Shown: positions 1 to 6,933, counted from the stretch's first letter. The stretch is 8,665 nucleotides of DNA from an uncultured Erysipelotrichaceae bacterium (GCA_946621045.1 CAMOOA010000044.1:1-8665); one strand, 5' to 3'. Program-made: numbers and translations. Notes: a model not told the origin generated them from the sequence alone.

Positions 1-383
1 GTTACGGAATAGCCTTCCTGGTAAAACAGATGAATCACCTCGCGGTAGCGCAGCGGCAGCTGCCCGACCGCATCCCATACAAACTTCAGGTCGGCATCCT
101 GTTCGTCTTCCGTATTGTCATCGAGTTCTTCCGCCGCATGTGATTTCTGATAGCGGAGCCGGTTGCGCGACAGGTTGGCGGCGGTCTTCATCAGCCACCC
201 CTTCTCCCTGCCGGCATCACCGCCGAAATCGGGATCATACCGCAGCAGCTGCAGGACGGTATCCTGCACTACCTCCTGGGCATCCGCCTCATTGCGCAGA
301 TAGGAACAGGCAAGACGAAAGAGACTGTCGCCGTAGCGGTCCAGTATTCGCCGTACCTTCAGTTCCCGTGCCGATAATGCCAT
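1..383 (-). CDS. ECF-type RNA polymerase sigma factor (3' end outside window)
   Basis: Sigma-70 family factor of the extracytoplasmic function type, which would direct RNA polymerase to a small regulon. The gene starts at the ATG at 383 and is still open at base 1, giving 127 visible residues. Region 2 is clear: RYGDSLFRLACSYLRNEADA at about residues 16-35, then QEVVQDTVLQLL (37-48) and a GWLMKTAANLSRNRLR helix (62-77), the usual -10 recognition and core-binding part. An acidic linker (84-98, EELDDNTEDEQDAD) leads into the start of region 4 (VWDAVGQLPLRYREVIHLFYQEGYSV, 102-127), just before the helix-turn-helix that reads the -35. GGAGG at 397-401 precedes the ATG with a rather long 13-nt spacing; no better start is in frame. 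The anti-sigma partner, if there is one, would lie beyond the left edge. Family assignment is firm; the regulon is unknown. Confidence 0.9.
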   Translation of the reverse strand, partial: MALSARELKVRRILDRYGDSLFRLACSYLRNEADAQEVVQDTVLQLLRYDPDFGGDAGREKGWLMKTAANLSRNRLRYQKSHAAEELDDNTEDEQDADLKFVWDAVGQLPLRYREVIHLFYQEGYSV

Positions 384-404
384 ATCGTTATTGTAACCTC
401 CGGC

Positions 405-433
405 AGACCGATGGCTCAATCATAATGTTTCCA
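405..433 (-). promoter_or_regulatory. possible ECF-type promoter for the sigma factor gene
   Basis: Reading the minus strand, TGGAAAC (433 to 427) is followed after exactly 16 nt by CGGTCT (410 to 405). This resembles the AAC-N16/17-CGT/CGTC layout of many ECF promoters, and ECF sigma genes often drive their own transcription. The weak point is geometry: a start about 7 nt past the -10 would fall on the GGAGG, leaving almost no leader before the ribosome binding site. The call is therefore tentative. Confidence 0.35.
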
Positions 434-443
434 TAGTGGAAAC
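427..443. repeat. 17-bp inverted repeat GTTTCCA-TAG-TGGAAAC
   Basis: Two perfect 7-bp arms (427-433 and 437-443) around a 3-bp centre lie in the gap between the sigma gene and its upstream neighbour. The left arm, read on the minus strand, is the proposed ECF -35 element, so the dyad either is an operator over that element or gives one -35-like element on each strand. It has no U-tract, so it is not an intrinsic terminator. Confidence 0.55.
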
Positions 444-470
444 ACATTTCCCGCCCGCTTCGCTGCACAG

Positions 471-493
471 AAAAAGGCAGATTTCACTCTGCC
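471..493 (-). terminator. intrinsic terminator overlapping the 3' end of the 484-1008 gene
   Basis: On the minus strand GGCAGA (493-488), a 6-nt loop and TCTGCC (481-476) form a perfect 6-bp stem followed by TTTTT (475-471). The stem overlaps the last codons and the TGA stop (486-484) of the membrane protein gene. It separates that gene from the ECF sigma gene. Confidence 0.75.
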
Positions 494-1008
494 TTCGCCT
501 CTGTATTTTCCGCCTGTTTCTGCGTTTTCTTCCCGGCTGGTGAAACAGCCGTCTTTGTTTTTGTCCGGGCGCCCTTCTTTGCGGTGCCGGCATGTTTTGA
601 AAGATAGCTGCGCACTTCCTTCATCTGATCGGGATGGAAGTAAACGGGCGTCGGGGCACGGCGGATCGTAAAGTTCACGCAGTGCTGCTCATCGTCGATG
701 ACGATCGGCTTTGTCTTCTCATAGGGATACAGACGTCCGATCATGACAACGCCTTTGGGCGAAAGACCGGATTCCATCATCCAGTAGATGCCGCCCATCA
801 CCGCAAGCAGGATGGTCTGGATCCAGCGGAATGCGCCCTTGTAGTTGAACAGTCCCAGCAGCGCGATGGCCCAGAACAGTGCGGGGATCACCCAGCGCGG
901 TCCGAGCACCGTCTTCACCTCAATCTCTTTGGAATTGTTATACATCCGATACAGCATGAACAGGATCACCCCGTCCAGGATGTAGAAAATAAGATCACCA
1001 ACTGTCAT
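484..1008 (-). CDS. hypothetical three-TM membrane protein with basic C-terminal tail
   Basis: A 174-residue protein I cannot assign to a named function. Three hydrophobic segments are visible at about residues 4-21, 38-55 and 60-78, separated by a short charged loop (24-33). Then comes a soluble region (80-138, from SGLSPKGVVMIGRLYPYEK to PDQMKEVRSYLSKH) whose alternating strands and final helix recall the small PH-like domains found after two or three TM helices in Firmicute membrane proteins. I offer that as resemblance only. The tail (139-174) is rich in Lys, Ala, Thr and Glu and probably disordered in the cytoplasm. AAGAGG at 1015-1020, 6 nt before the ATG, supports the start. It lies 55 bp downstream of the CBS-ACT gene, with a terminator between, and ends in its own terminator. 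There is little room for a promoter, so expression may depend on read-through from the liv operon. Confidence 0.8.
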   Translation of the reverse strand: MTVGDLIFYILDGVILFMLYRMYNNSKEIEVKTVLGPRWVIPALFWAIALLGLFNYKGAFRWIQTILLAVMGGIYWMMESGLSPKGVVMIGRLYPYEKTKPIVIDDEQHCVNFTIRRAPTPVYFHPDQMKEVRSYLSKHAGTAKKGARTKTKTAVSPAGKKTQKQAENTEAKAE

Positions 1009-1038
1009 AAAACACCTCTTCTCGTATCGTTTTTGGAA

Positions 1039-1060
1039 AAAGACGGATTTCTCCGTCTTT
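1039..1060 (-). terminator. intrinsic terminator of the liv/CBS-ACT operon
   Basis: On the minus strand a perfect 9-bp stem (AAAGACGGA-type arms at 1039-1047 and 1052-1060) closes a 4-nt loop. It is followed by further T residues (1038-1037), giving a CTTTTTCC run. It begins 4 bp after the stop of the CBS-ACT gene, so it marks the main end of the six-gene liv operon. The T-run is short, which would allow partial read-through into the membrane protein gene downstream. Confidence 0.75.
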
Positions 1061-1063
1061 GCA

Positions 1064-1747
1064 TTATTTTACAGGATGTTTGACGCGTTTGCCGTCAATC
1101 GTTGTCTGAACAATTTCGGTAATGGTATAACCGGCCTTCAGAAGAATGTCGCGCATCTTCTCGACCGGAATGTCTCCCGTTGCCTTGACAACGACTTCCG
1201 TTCCGCGTTCTTCCGTATGGAATACCGCCAGGGATTCCACATTGGCAAGATTATCCGCAAAGAGCTTGGAAATACCCTGGAAGTAGCCCGGCTGGTCGAC
1301 GCAGCGGATGACGAAGCGGGTTCCCCGCTTTCCGTATCCGAGCAGATCGACGAATGCCTGGAACATGTCCTTCTCGGTGATGATGCCGAGCACCTTGCGG
1401 TCCTCATCAACGACCGGAAGCACGGAGATGTTGTTGTCGATCATGATCTTTGCGGCTTCCTCAAGGAATACGTCCTCAGTGGTCGTCTTGACGTCTTTGA
1501 TCATGATGTCGCTGACCTTCCGCTTGGACAGAAGGTAGTTCAGTTCAAAGATGGAAAGCGATGTGGACTGCGCTCCGCTGCTCTCTTCCACGACACCCTG
1601 GGTGACAAGACCGATCAGCGCTCCGTTTTCATCTACGACAGGCAGGCGGTGGAAATTGTTTCTTCCCATGATCTCAACAGCTTTGGAAATCGAGACATCC
1701 TTTGTGACCGTCTGCGGATTCCTGGTCATATGATCCTTAACGTACAT
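1064..1747 (-). CDS. CBS-CBS-ACT domain protein (AcuB-like), last gene of the liv operon
   Basis: A soluble 227-residue protein with two CBS motifs (about residues 1-55, VKDHMTRNPQTV to PVVDENGALIGLVTQ; and 76-134, KVSDIMIKDVKTT to PVVDEDRKVLGIITEKD). A C-terminal ACT domain follows (about 143-215, RFVIRCVDQPGYFQGISKLFADNLANV to AGYTITEIVQT). CBS pairs bind adenosyl ligands such as AMP or ATP, and ACT domains bind amino acids, so this is probably a cytoplasmic sensor joining energy and amino-acid signals. There is no catalytic domain. The start lies 3 nt after the livF stop, and its GGAGG sits inside the livF Gly-Gly codons, so translation of the two is coupled. AcuB-like describes the architecture and does not imply acetoin use. 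The operon position suggests it tunes the transporter or branched-chain metabolism; that is inference. The domain calls are firm. Confidence 0.93.
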   Translation of the reverse strand: MYVKDHMTRNPQTVTKDVSISKAVEIMGRNNFHRLPVVDENGALIGLVTQGVVEESSGAQSTSLSIFELNYLLSKRKVSDIMIKDVKTTTEDVFLEEAAKIMIDNNISVLPVVDEDRKVLGIITEKDMFQAFVDLLGYGKRGTRFVIRCVDQPGYFQGISKLFADNLANVESLAVFHTEERGTEVVVKATGDIPVEKMRDILLKAGYTITEIVQTTIDGKRVKHPVK

Positions 1748-1750
1748 GAT

Positions 1751-2455
1751 TTATCCTCCTAAATATGCTTTCTGCACACGTTCATCCTTTGCCAGTTCGG
1801 CACCGGTTCCGGAGAGCGTGATTTTTCCGGTTTCAAGCACATAAGCATGGTGGGCAATCGCAAGTGCGCGCTTCGCATTCTGTTCGACGAGCAGAACGGT
1901 TGTCCCCTTCTTATTGATCTCTTCTATAATACTGAAAATTTCGGAAACAAGCAGCGGGGAAAGACCCATGGAGGGTTCATCCAGCAGCATGATCTTCGGG
2001 TCCGCCATCAGGGCGCGGCCCATCGCCAGCATCTGCTGTTCACCGCCGGAAAGCGTTCCGGCCAGCTGCGTGCGGCGTTCCTTCAGACGCGGAAACAGCG
2101 TATAGACATTGTCCATATCCGCCGCAATCTTTTCCTTGTCCTTGCGGAAGAAGGCGCCGAGGGTCAGGTTCTCCTCAACCGTTTCCTGCGCAAAGACGCG
2201 GCGTCCTTCCGGTACCTGCGCAAGACCGCGGGTAACGATCGTATGCGGCGGAACTTTCGTAAGATCGGTTCCGTCCAGGAAAATCGAACCGGAAGCCGGT
2301 TTGATCAGTCCGGAGATTGCATGCATCGTGGTGGTCTTGCCGGCGCCGTTGGCACCGATCAGGGTGACGATTTCACCGTCTTTTACTTCAAAGGAGATCC
2401 CTTTGATCGCTTCGATCATACCGTAGCGTACGACCAGATTTTCTACATTCAGCAT
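1751..2455 (-). CDS. livF: branched-chain amino acid ABC transporter ATP-binding protein LivF
   Basis: Second nucleotide-binding subunit of the high-affinity Leu/Ile/Val importer (HAAT family), located on the inner face of the membrane. The 234-residue length is usual for LivF. Visible motifs are Walker A GANGAGKT (34-41), Q-loop Q80 in RGLAQVPEGRRVF (a LivF hallmark), ABC signature LSGGE (135-139) and Walker B IMLLDE (155-160). The switch position reads VEQN with Gln192 in place of the common His, which is typical of LivF. The ATG at 2455 lies 7 bp after the livG stop, with a GGGAG-type binding site inside the livG tail. Its own end carries the Shine-Dalgarno of the next gene. LivF works as a heterodimer with LivG. 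Confidence 0.97.
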   Translation of the reverse strand: MLNVENLVVRYGMIEAIKGISFEVKDGEIVTLIGANGAGKTTTMHAISGLIKPASGSIFLDGTDLTKVPPHTIVTRGLAQVPEGRRVFAQETVEENLTLGAFFRKDKEKIAADMDNVYTLFPRLKERRTQLAGTLSGGEQQMLAMGRALMADPKIMLLDEPSMGLSPLLVSEIFSIIEEINKKGTTVLLVEQNAKRALAIAHHAYVLETGKITLSGTGAELAKDERVQKAYLGG

Positions 2456-2462
2456 AATACCG

Positions 2463-3228
<766 letters not shown>

Positions 3229-3236
<8 letters not shown>

Positions 3237-4314
3237 CCGCTGCCGCCTCCTTTGTTCTGTTTCCAGCCAGTTTCTTCCGGATACCGGCCGCAAATGTCTT
3301 CACCTTCTCATTGTTGGAAAGGATCATCGTGAGGATCAGAATGACGGAATAGATGATCATGCGGTAGTCCTGCAGACCGCGCAGCAGTTCCGGCAGAAGT
3401 ACGAGGATGACCGTCGAGATGATCGTTCCGGTCATGTTTCCAAGACCGCCGAGCACGACATAGACAAGGATCAGGATCGAAAGGTTGAAGCCGAACTTGG
3501 CCGGAATCAGCGTCGTATAGTTGAGACCGTACAGGGCTCCTGCCGCACCGGCAAGCGCAGCCGAGATGACAAACGCCAGCATCTTTGTATTTGCGACATG
3601 GATGCCGACCGACTCCGCCGCAATGCGGTTGTCGCGGCAGGCCTGGATCGCCCGGCCGCTGCGGCTGTAGATCAGGTTGTAGATGACCGCAAGCGCCGCA
3701 AGAATGAGCAGCACGCCGATCGTAAACGTAGCGATGCGCTGCGTGCCGGTGGCGCCCATCGGTCCGCTGATCAGGGCTTTTCCGCCCGGCGCAAGCTTCA
3801 GCTTGTTTTCGACAAAGCTGAACTGAAAGCCGTTTTCGTCAAATCCGATATAAACGTTGTTTATCAGGGACTTGATGATTTCACCGAATGCCAGAGTAAC
3901 GATGGCAAGATAGTCGCCCTGCAGCTTCAGAACCGGAATACCGATCAGAAGTCCGAACAGCGAGGCAAGCACTGCGCCGACAATGATCGCGATCAGAAGC
4001 CGGATGATGCCGCTGGAGATGACGCCCGCAAGTGCGCCGGAAACACAGACACCCGCAAATGCGCCGATGCACATGAAGCCGGCCTGGCCGAGATTGAGCT
4101 CGCCGGAGACACCGACATTCAGATTGAGGCCGAGGGCCGCAACGATGTAACAGGTGACCGGGACGAGAAGCGACTGAAACATACTGGAAAGATTGCCGCT
4201 GGCCATCAGTATTTCGATCACGATATAGCCGATGATAACGATCAGAAAGGAACTGAGACGGCTGCGGTATTCCCGGGAGAAAAGCTTTGCAAGGAAGTTT
4301 TTATCTGTCTTCAT
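3229..4314 (-). CDS. livM: branched-chain amino acid ABC transporter permease LivM
   Basis: One of the two channel-forming subunits of the Liv importer. It has 361 residues with about 9-10 hydrophobic segments after a charged N-terminus (1-20). Family signatures are GLNLNVGVSGELNLGQAGFM (62-81), LQGDYLAIVTLAFGEII (131-147) and the coupling-loop region GRAIQACRDNRIAAESVGIHV (220-240), which contacts the ATPases. VVLGGLGNMTGTIIS (286-300) is also typical. The C-terminus (336-361) is hydrophilic and basic, then acidic. AGGAGG lies 7 nt before the ATG, within the 12-bp gap after livH; the 3' end overlaps livG by 8 nt. LivM pairs with LivH in the membrane. Confidence 0.96.
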
Positions 4315-4326
4315 GGCTGCCCCTCC

Positions 4327-5208
4327 TTATACCTTTTCGCTCAGTTTCTTACCGAGCAGTCCGGTCGGCTTGATCAGAAGCACGATGATCAGGACCGTAA
4401 ATACAATGGCATCGCTGAGCTGTGTGGAAACATATGCCTTCGAAAGGATCTCAATCACCCCCAGCAGCAGTCCGCCGAGGAAGGCGCCCGGAATGGAGCC
4501 GATGCCGCCGAATACCGCCGCGGTGAACGCCTTGATGCCAGGCATGGAGCCTAGCGTCGGGCTCAGCGTCGGATAGGTCGCGCATAACAGCACGGCCGCA
4601 AGCGCCGCAATGCCGGAGCCGATCGCAAAGGTGATCGAGATGATGCTGTTGACATTGATGCCCATCAGGGTAGCGGCGCCTTTATCTTCCGAGCATGCGC
4701 GCATTGCCATGCCCGTTTTTGTCTTATTAATGAATAAGGTGAGGCAGACCATGACCGCAATGCATACGAAAATTGTGACCAGTGTAAGATAGGAAATCTG
4801 AAGCTGTCCGCCGAAGAACTTCAGAGACCCGTTGCCGACAATGGAAGGAAATACCTTTGTGGAAGAGGACCACAGAAGCTGTGCCCCGTTCTGAAGAAAA
4901 TAGCTGACACCGATCGCGGTGATCAGAACCGAGAGGCTGGTTGCCTGACGCAGCGGCTTGTACGCAAGCCGTTCAATGACAACACCCAGCACGGTTGTCG
5001 CCAGCATTGACAGCACCACCGAAACGATGACCGGCAGTCCGAAGCTGTTTAATGCAAAAAACGCAACAAAGGCACCGACCATCATGATGTCGCCGTGCGC
5101 AAAGTTCAGCATCTTCGCGATACCGTAGACCATGGTGTATCCGAGCGCAATGATCGCATATACACTCCCCAGACTCAGCCCGTTGATCAGATATGATAAA
5201 AAGGCCAT
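4327..5208 (-). CDS. livH: branched-chain amino acid ABC transporter permease LivH
   Basis: Second channel subunit of the Liv importer, 293 residues, the usual LivH length, with about eight TM segments. Recognisable stretches are GLSLGSVYAIIALGYTMVYG (10-29), continuing as IAKMLNFAHGDIMMVGAF (30-47), the classic LivH N-terminal signature. The coupling loop is TGMAMRACSEDKGAATLMGI (165-184), and AAVFGGIGSIPGAFLGGLLLG (230-250) is the conserved penultimate region. A GGGGG binding site (5216-5220) sits 7 nt before the ATG. It follows livJ after an 86-bp gap that carries a strong hairpin, so livHMGF is probably expressed below livJ. The next gene, livM, starts 12 bp after its stop. Confidence 0.97.
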   Translation of the reverse strand: MAFLSYLINGLSLGSVYAIIALGYTMVYGIAKMLNFAHGDIMMVGAFVAFFALNSFGLPVIVSVVLSMLATTVLGVVIERLAYKPLRQATSLSVLITAIGVSYFLQNGAQLLWSSSTKVFPSIVGNGSLKFFGGQLQISYLTLVTIFVCIAVMVCLTLFINKTKTGMAMRACSEDKGAATLMGINVNSIISITFAIGSGIAALAAVLLCATYPTLSPTLGSMPGIKAFTAAVFGGIGSIPGAFLGGLLLGVIEILSKAYVSTQLSDAIVFTVLIIVLLIKPTGLLGKKLSEKV

Positions 5209-5239
5209 AATTAATCCCCCTTCCCTTAAAAATACAATA

Positions 5240-5267
5240 AGGTTGCCAATGTTTCCATTGGCAACCT
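5240..5267 (-). terminator. intercistronic hairpin between livJ and livH (attenuating terminator or mRNA-stabilising stem)
   Basis: A perfect 12-bp stem (5240-5251 with 5256-5267) closes a loop that reads GAAA on the transcribed strand, a GNRA-type tetraloop. It is followed by a T-rich but interrupted stretch (TATTGTATTTTT), weaker than a full U-tract. Partial terminators or 3'-end stabilisers at this position are well known in ABC operons, where the binding protein is needed in excess over the permease. The stem is certain; which of the two roles it plays is inferred. Confidence 0.75.
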
Positions 5268-5294
5268 CAAAATTCCGGTTAAAAACCTGCCTGA

Positions 5295-6554
5295 TCAGCC
5301 TTCTGCGCCAACGTAAACGCCGTTTTCGATAACGACCGCTTTCGGAGCCTTGGAGACTTCACCGCTTGTGTTCCAGTTGACATCGGTACCGGTAAGACCG
5401 TTGAATGTCATGGATGTGAACTGCTGAACAAGAGCGTCCTTGATGTCCGCATTGCTCATATCGCTTGTGCAGCCTGCTGCTTCGAGAGCCTGCGCAATTG
5501 CATAGACACAGTCATATGCGTCAGCCGCAAACTGGTTCGGTGTCTCACCGAACTTGCTCTGATATGTGGAGACGAAGTTCTTTGTCAGATCGTCAGACGC
5601 ATCCGCAGAGAACGGTGTGAGGAGGTAGACGCCTTCCGCAAGACTTGTATCGAAGCCTTCCATGGAGAGGATGCCGTCCATGCCGTCAACGCCGAATACG
5701 GTCGGCTTGTAGCCCATGTCATTGGCCTGCTTGAGGATTGTGGAAGCCGGCTGGTAGTAGATCGGGAGGAACAGGATGTCTGCACCGGCATCCTTTGCCT
5801 TTGTGATCTGAACGTTGAAGTCGTTGTCTTCACCCATGAATGCTTCATCGGAAACAACTTCGAGACCCTTTTCAGCAGCCTCTGCGATGAACTTGTCGTG
5901 GATGCCGATGGAGTACTGGTCATCGTTCTTATAGATGATGCCGACCTTTGTGCCGAGCTGCGGGTTTGCGCTGATGTAGTCCGCAGACGCAACACCCTGG
6001 TTCGGGTCAGTGAAGCACATCTGGAATACGTTTCCGTAAGGGTTCGCCGCATTCGCCGCATCCTGGTAGATGACTGCGAGCGAGGAGCCGGACGGTGTCA
6101 GCGCAAATGTGCTGTCTTCCTGGTAAAGCTGTGCTACTGCCGCACCCGGAGCGGATGTGACGGTAAGCAGAGAGATCTGGATACCCCAGTCCTTCAGTGC
6201 GTTATAGGCGTTGACTGCCTTTTCCGCATCATGTTCATCATCTTCCATGGTGAGCTCGAACTGCACGCCGCCCTTCGCGTTGATTTCCTCAACCGCGATC
6301 TCAGCAGCGTTCTTGACCGCCTGGCCGTAGACGGAAGCGCCGCCTGTCAGAGGGCCGGAAAGTCCGAGCTTGAATGCGCCTGCCGCAGCTGCGGGCGCTG
6401 CTTCCGCGGGAGCTGCTGCCGCAGCGTCGGTTGCGCCTTCCGTTTCTGCAGGGGCGGATGTGTCAGCGGAAGAACCGCTTCCGGAGCAGGCTGCTATGGA
6501 CATTGCCAGTACTGCAGCGAGTCCTCCTTTAACAAGTTTTTCGAATTTCATCAT
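5295..6554 (-). CDS. livJ: branched-chain amino acid ABC transporter substrate-binding lipoprotein LivJ
   Basis: Extracellular, lipid-anchored binding protein that delivers Leu/Ile/Val to LivHM. The 419-residue precursor has a charged N-terminus (KFEKLVKGG), a hydrophobic core (11-20) and a lipobox SIAAC with Cys23 as the lipidation site. An Ala/Ser/Glu/Pro/Thr-rich linker of about 35 residues follows (24-58). The peripla-type ligand domain (Peripla_BP_6 family) starts at FKLGLSGPLTGGASVYGQAV (61-80), continues through AAEIAVEEINAKGG (83-96), a ligand-side TPSGSS motif (153-158) and NQFAADAYDCVYAIAQALE (340-358), and ends near the C-terminus. Two adjacent ATGs occur at 6554 and 6551; GAGGG at 6560-6564 is 5 nt from the first and 8 nt from the second, so initiation at 6551 (MKFEKL) may be preferred. 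First gene of the operon, with its own promoter. Ligand specificity is inferred from the operon. Confidence 0.95.
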   Translation of the reverse strand: MMKFEKLVKGGLAAVLAMSIAACSGSGSSADTSAPAETEGATDAAAAAPAEAAPAAAAGAFKLGLSGPLTGGASVYGQAVKNAAEIAVEEINAKGGVQFELTMEDDEHDAEKAVNAYNALKDWGIQISLLTVTSAPGAAVAQLYQEDSTFALTPSGSSLAVIYQDAANAANPYGNVFQMCFTDPNQGVASADYISANPQLGTKVGIIYKNDDQYSIGIHDKFIAEAAEKGLEVVSDEAFMGEDNDFNVQITKAKDAGADILFLPIYYQPASTILKQANDMGYKPTVFGVDGMDGILSMEGFDTSLAEGVYLLTPFSADASDDLTKNFVSTYQSKFGETPNQFAADAYDCVYAIAQALEAAGCTSDMSNADIKDALVQQFTSMTFNGLTGTDVNWNTSGEVSKAPKAVVIENGVYVGAEG

Positions 6555-6573
6555 TCTTTCCCTCGATTTCTAG

Positions 6574-6587
6574 CTTCAAAAATGAAG
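6574..6587 (-). other. small 5'-UTR hairpin of the livJ mRNA
   Basis: CTTCA and TGAAG arms (5 bp) around a T-rich 4-nt loop fall right at the predicted 5' end of the livJ transcript (start near 6589). Such 5' stems can slow RNA decay. The short stem makes the role uncertain. Confidence 0.35.
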
Positions 6588-6595
6588 TTGTGTTT

Positions 6596-6624
6596 ATTAT
6601 ATTGAGTTGATTTCACCAATTCAA
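6596..6624 (-). promoter_or_regulatory. sigma-A promoter of livJ
   Basis: On the minus strand TTGAAT (-35, 6624 to 6619) and TATAAT (-10, 6601 to 6596) are separated by exactly 17 nt, close to the vegetative consensus. The predicted start near 6589 gives a leader of about 35 nt ending in the GAGGG ribosome binding site of livJ. The -35 and the spacer are covered by an imperfect dyad (GTTGA at 6625-6621, TCAAC at 6610-6606). Confidence 0.85.
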
Positions 6625-6625
6625 C
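6606..6625. promoter_or_regulatory. imperfect dyad over the livJ -35 and spacer (possible operator)
   Basis: The 20-bp stretch has outer arms GTTGA/TCAAC and inner matching TT/AA pairs, 14 of 20 positions symmetric, centred in the promoter spacer. A protein bound here would block RNA polymerase. I do not match it to a known regulator. Confidence 0.3.
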
Positions 6626-6642
6626 ACATTTCTTTCTTCTTT

Positions 6643-6669
6643 TTTCATAATTTGCAGAAAATTATGAAA
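6643..6669. promoter_or_regulatory. 27-bp palindrome containing a near-consensus CodY box upstream of livJ
   Basis: Perfect 11-bp arms TTTCATAATTT and AAATTATGAAA flank a 5-bp centre. The inner 15 bp (6649-6663), AATTTGCAGAAAATT, match the CodY consensus AATTTTCWGAAAATT at 14 of 15 positions. CodY is the Bacillota global regulator that binds branched-chain amino acids and GTP and commonly controls their transport genes. The box centre is about 67 bp upstream of the predicted start. This is farther than a simple blocking site, so positive control or control by looping or cooperativity should be kept in mind. There is no U-tract on either side, so it is not a terminator. Confidence 0.7.
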
Positions 6670-6673
6670 CAAA

Positions 6674-6694
6674 TTCATTATTGTTTTCATTATT
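6674..6694. repeat. short direct repeat TTCATTATT x2
   Basis: Two identical 9-mers (6674-6682 and 6686-6694), 12 bp apart start to start, lie in the AT-rich stretch upstream of the CodY box. They may only reflect AT-rich composition; a regulator bound on one helix face is possible. Confidence 0.3.
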
Positions 6695-6721
6695 TAATTT
6701 GTGTTCACTTCGCATTGTTAT

Positions 6722-6749
6722 AAAAAAGCGAAGCATTGAACTGCTCCGC
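6722..6749 (-). terminator. intrinsic terminator of the ACT/MFS/small membrane protein operon
   Basis: On the minus strand GCGGAGCA (6749-6742), a 6-nt loop and TGCTTCGC (6735-6728) form an 8-bp stem with one G-U pair, followed by TTTTTTA (6727-6721). It lies 22 bp after the stop of the 53-aa gene and isolates this unit from the liv promoter. Confidence 0.88.
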
Positions 6750-6771
6750 AGGATGGATGAGGACGCTTTGG

Positions 6772-6933
6772 TCAGGCGCCCTTCTTTTTGCCGTAAAACC
6801 GGTAGATGAGATATGCCGCAACAGCCACGACCGCAATGATCAGGATCGGGGTCAGACCGCTGCCGCTTCGTTCCACAACCGGGTCTGCCGGAATATCCCG
6901 GAGAATTGCATTCAGTGCGATAAGAACATCCAT
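6772..6933 (-). CDS. 53-aa single-TM small membrane protein
   Basis: A small protein of unknown function. The frame opens earlier (7020), but the good start is the ATG at 6933 (MDVLIALNAIL), with GGGAGGG (6939-6945) 5 nt upstream. Residues 1-12 are hydrophobic and possibly amphipathic. Residues 13-27 form a polar Pro/Gly/Ser linker (DIPADPVVERSGSG), and 28-46 are one TM helix (LTPILIIAVVAVAAYLIYR). The end is basic (KKKGA). By the positive-inside rule the C-terminus is cytoplasmic and the N-terminus outside. There is no LPXTG and no lipobox. Its 5' end overlaps the four-TM gene by 22 nt in another frame, and both follow the MFS gene, so it is likely a small accessory subunit of that membrane set; this is inference. 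Confidence 0.75.
   Translation of the reverse strand: MDVLIALNAILRDIPADPVVERSGSGLTPILIIAVVAVAAYLIYRFYGKKKGA

Noticed and set aside
1076..1762. A 228-residue plus-strand frame over the CBS-ACT gene
   Set aside because: It is a shadow of the CBS-ACT gene, with no recognisable domain and no ribosome binding site.
1878..1886. Gln192 in place of the switch histidine of LivF
   Set aside because: VEQN at this position is normal for LivF; the partner LivG keeps the histidine, so this is not a defect.
3237..3293. A longer N-terminus for LivG starting at 3293
   Set aside because: The 19 extra residues are not LivG-like, and the start at 3236 has AGGAGG at good spacing and the usual overlap with livM.
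6378..6486. Ala/Glu/Ser/Pro/Thr-rich low-complexity stretch in livJ as a repeat element
   Set aside because: It is the ordinary flexible linker between the lipidated cysteine and the ligand domain of a Gram-positive binding lipoprotein.
5898..6605. A 235-residue plus-strand frame opposite livJ
   Set aside because: Cys/Arg-rich sequence without a domain; it is the antisense of the Ala-rich LivJ N-terminus and crosses the livJ promoter.
6708..6733. CTTCGC ... GCGAAG inverted repeat
   Set aside because: The right arm is already part of the stronger terminator stem at 6728-6749, and the 14-nt loop makes this pairing weak; it is probably coincidental.
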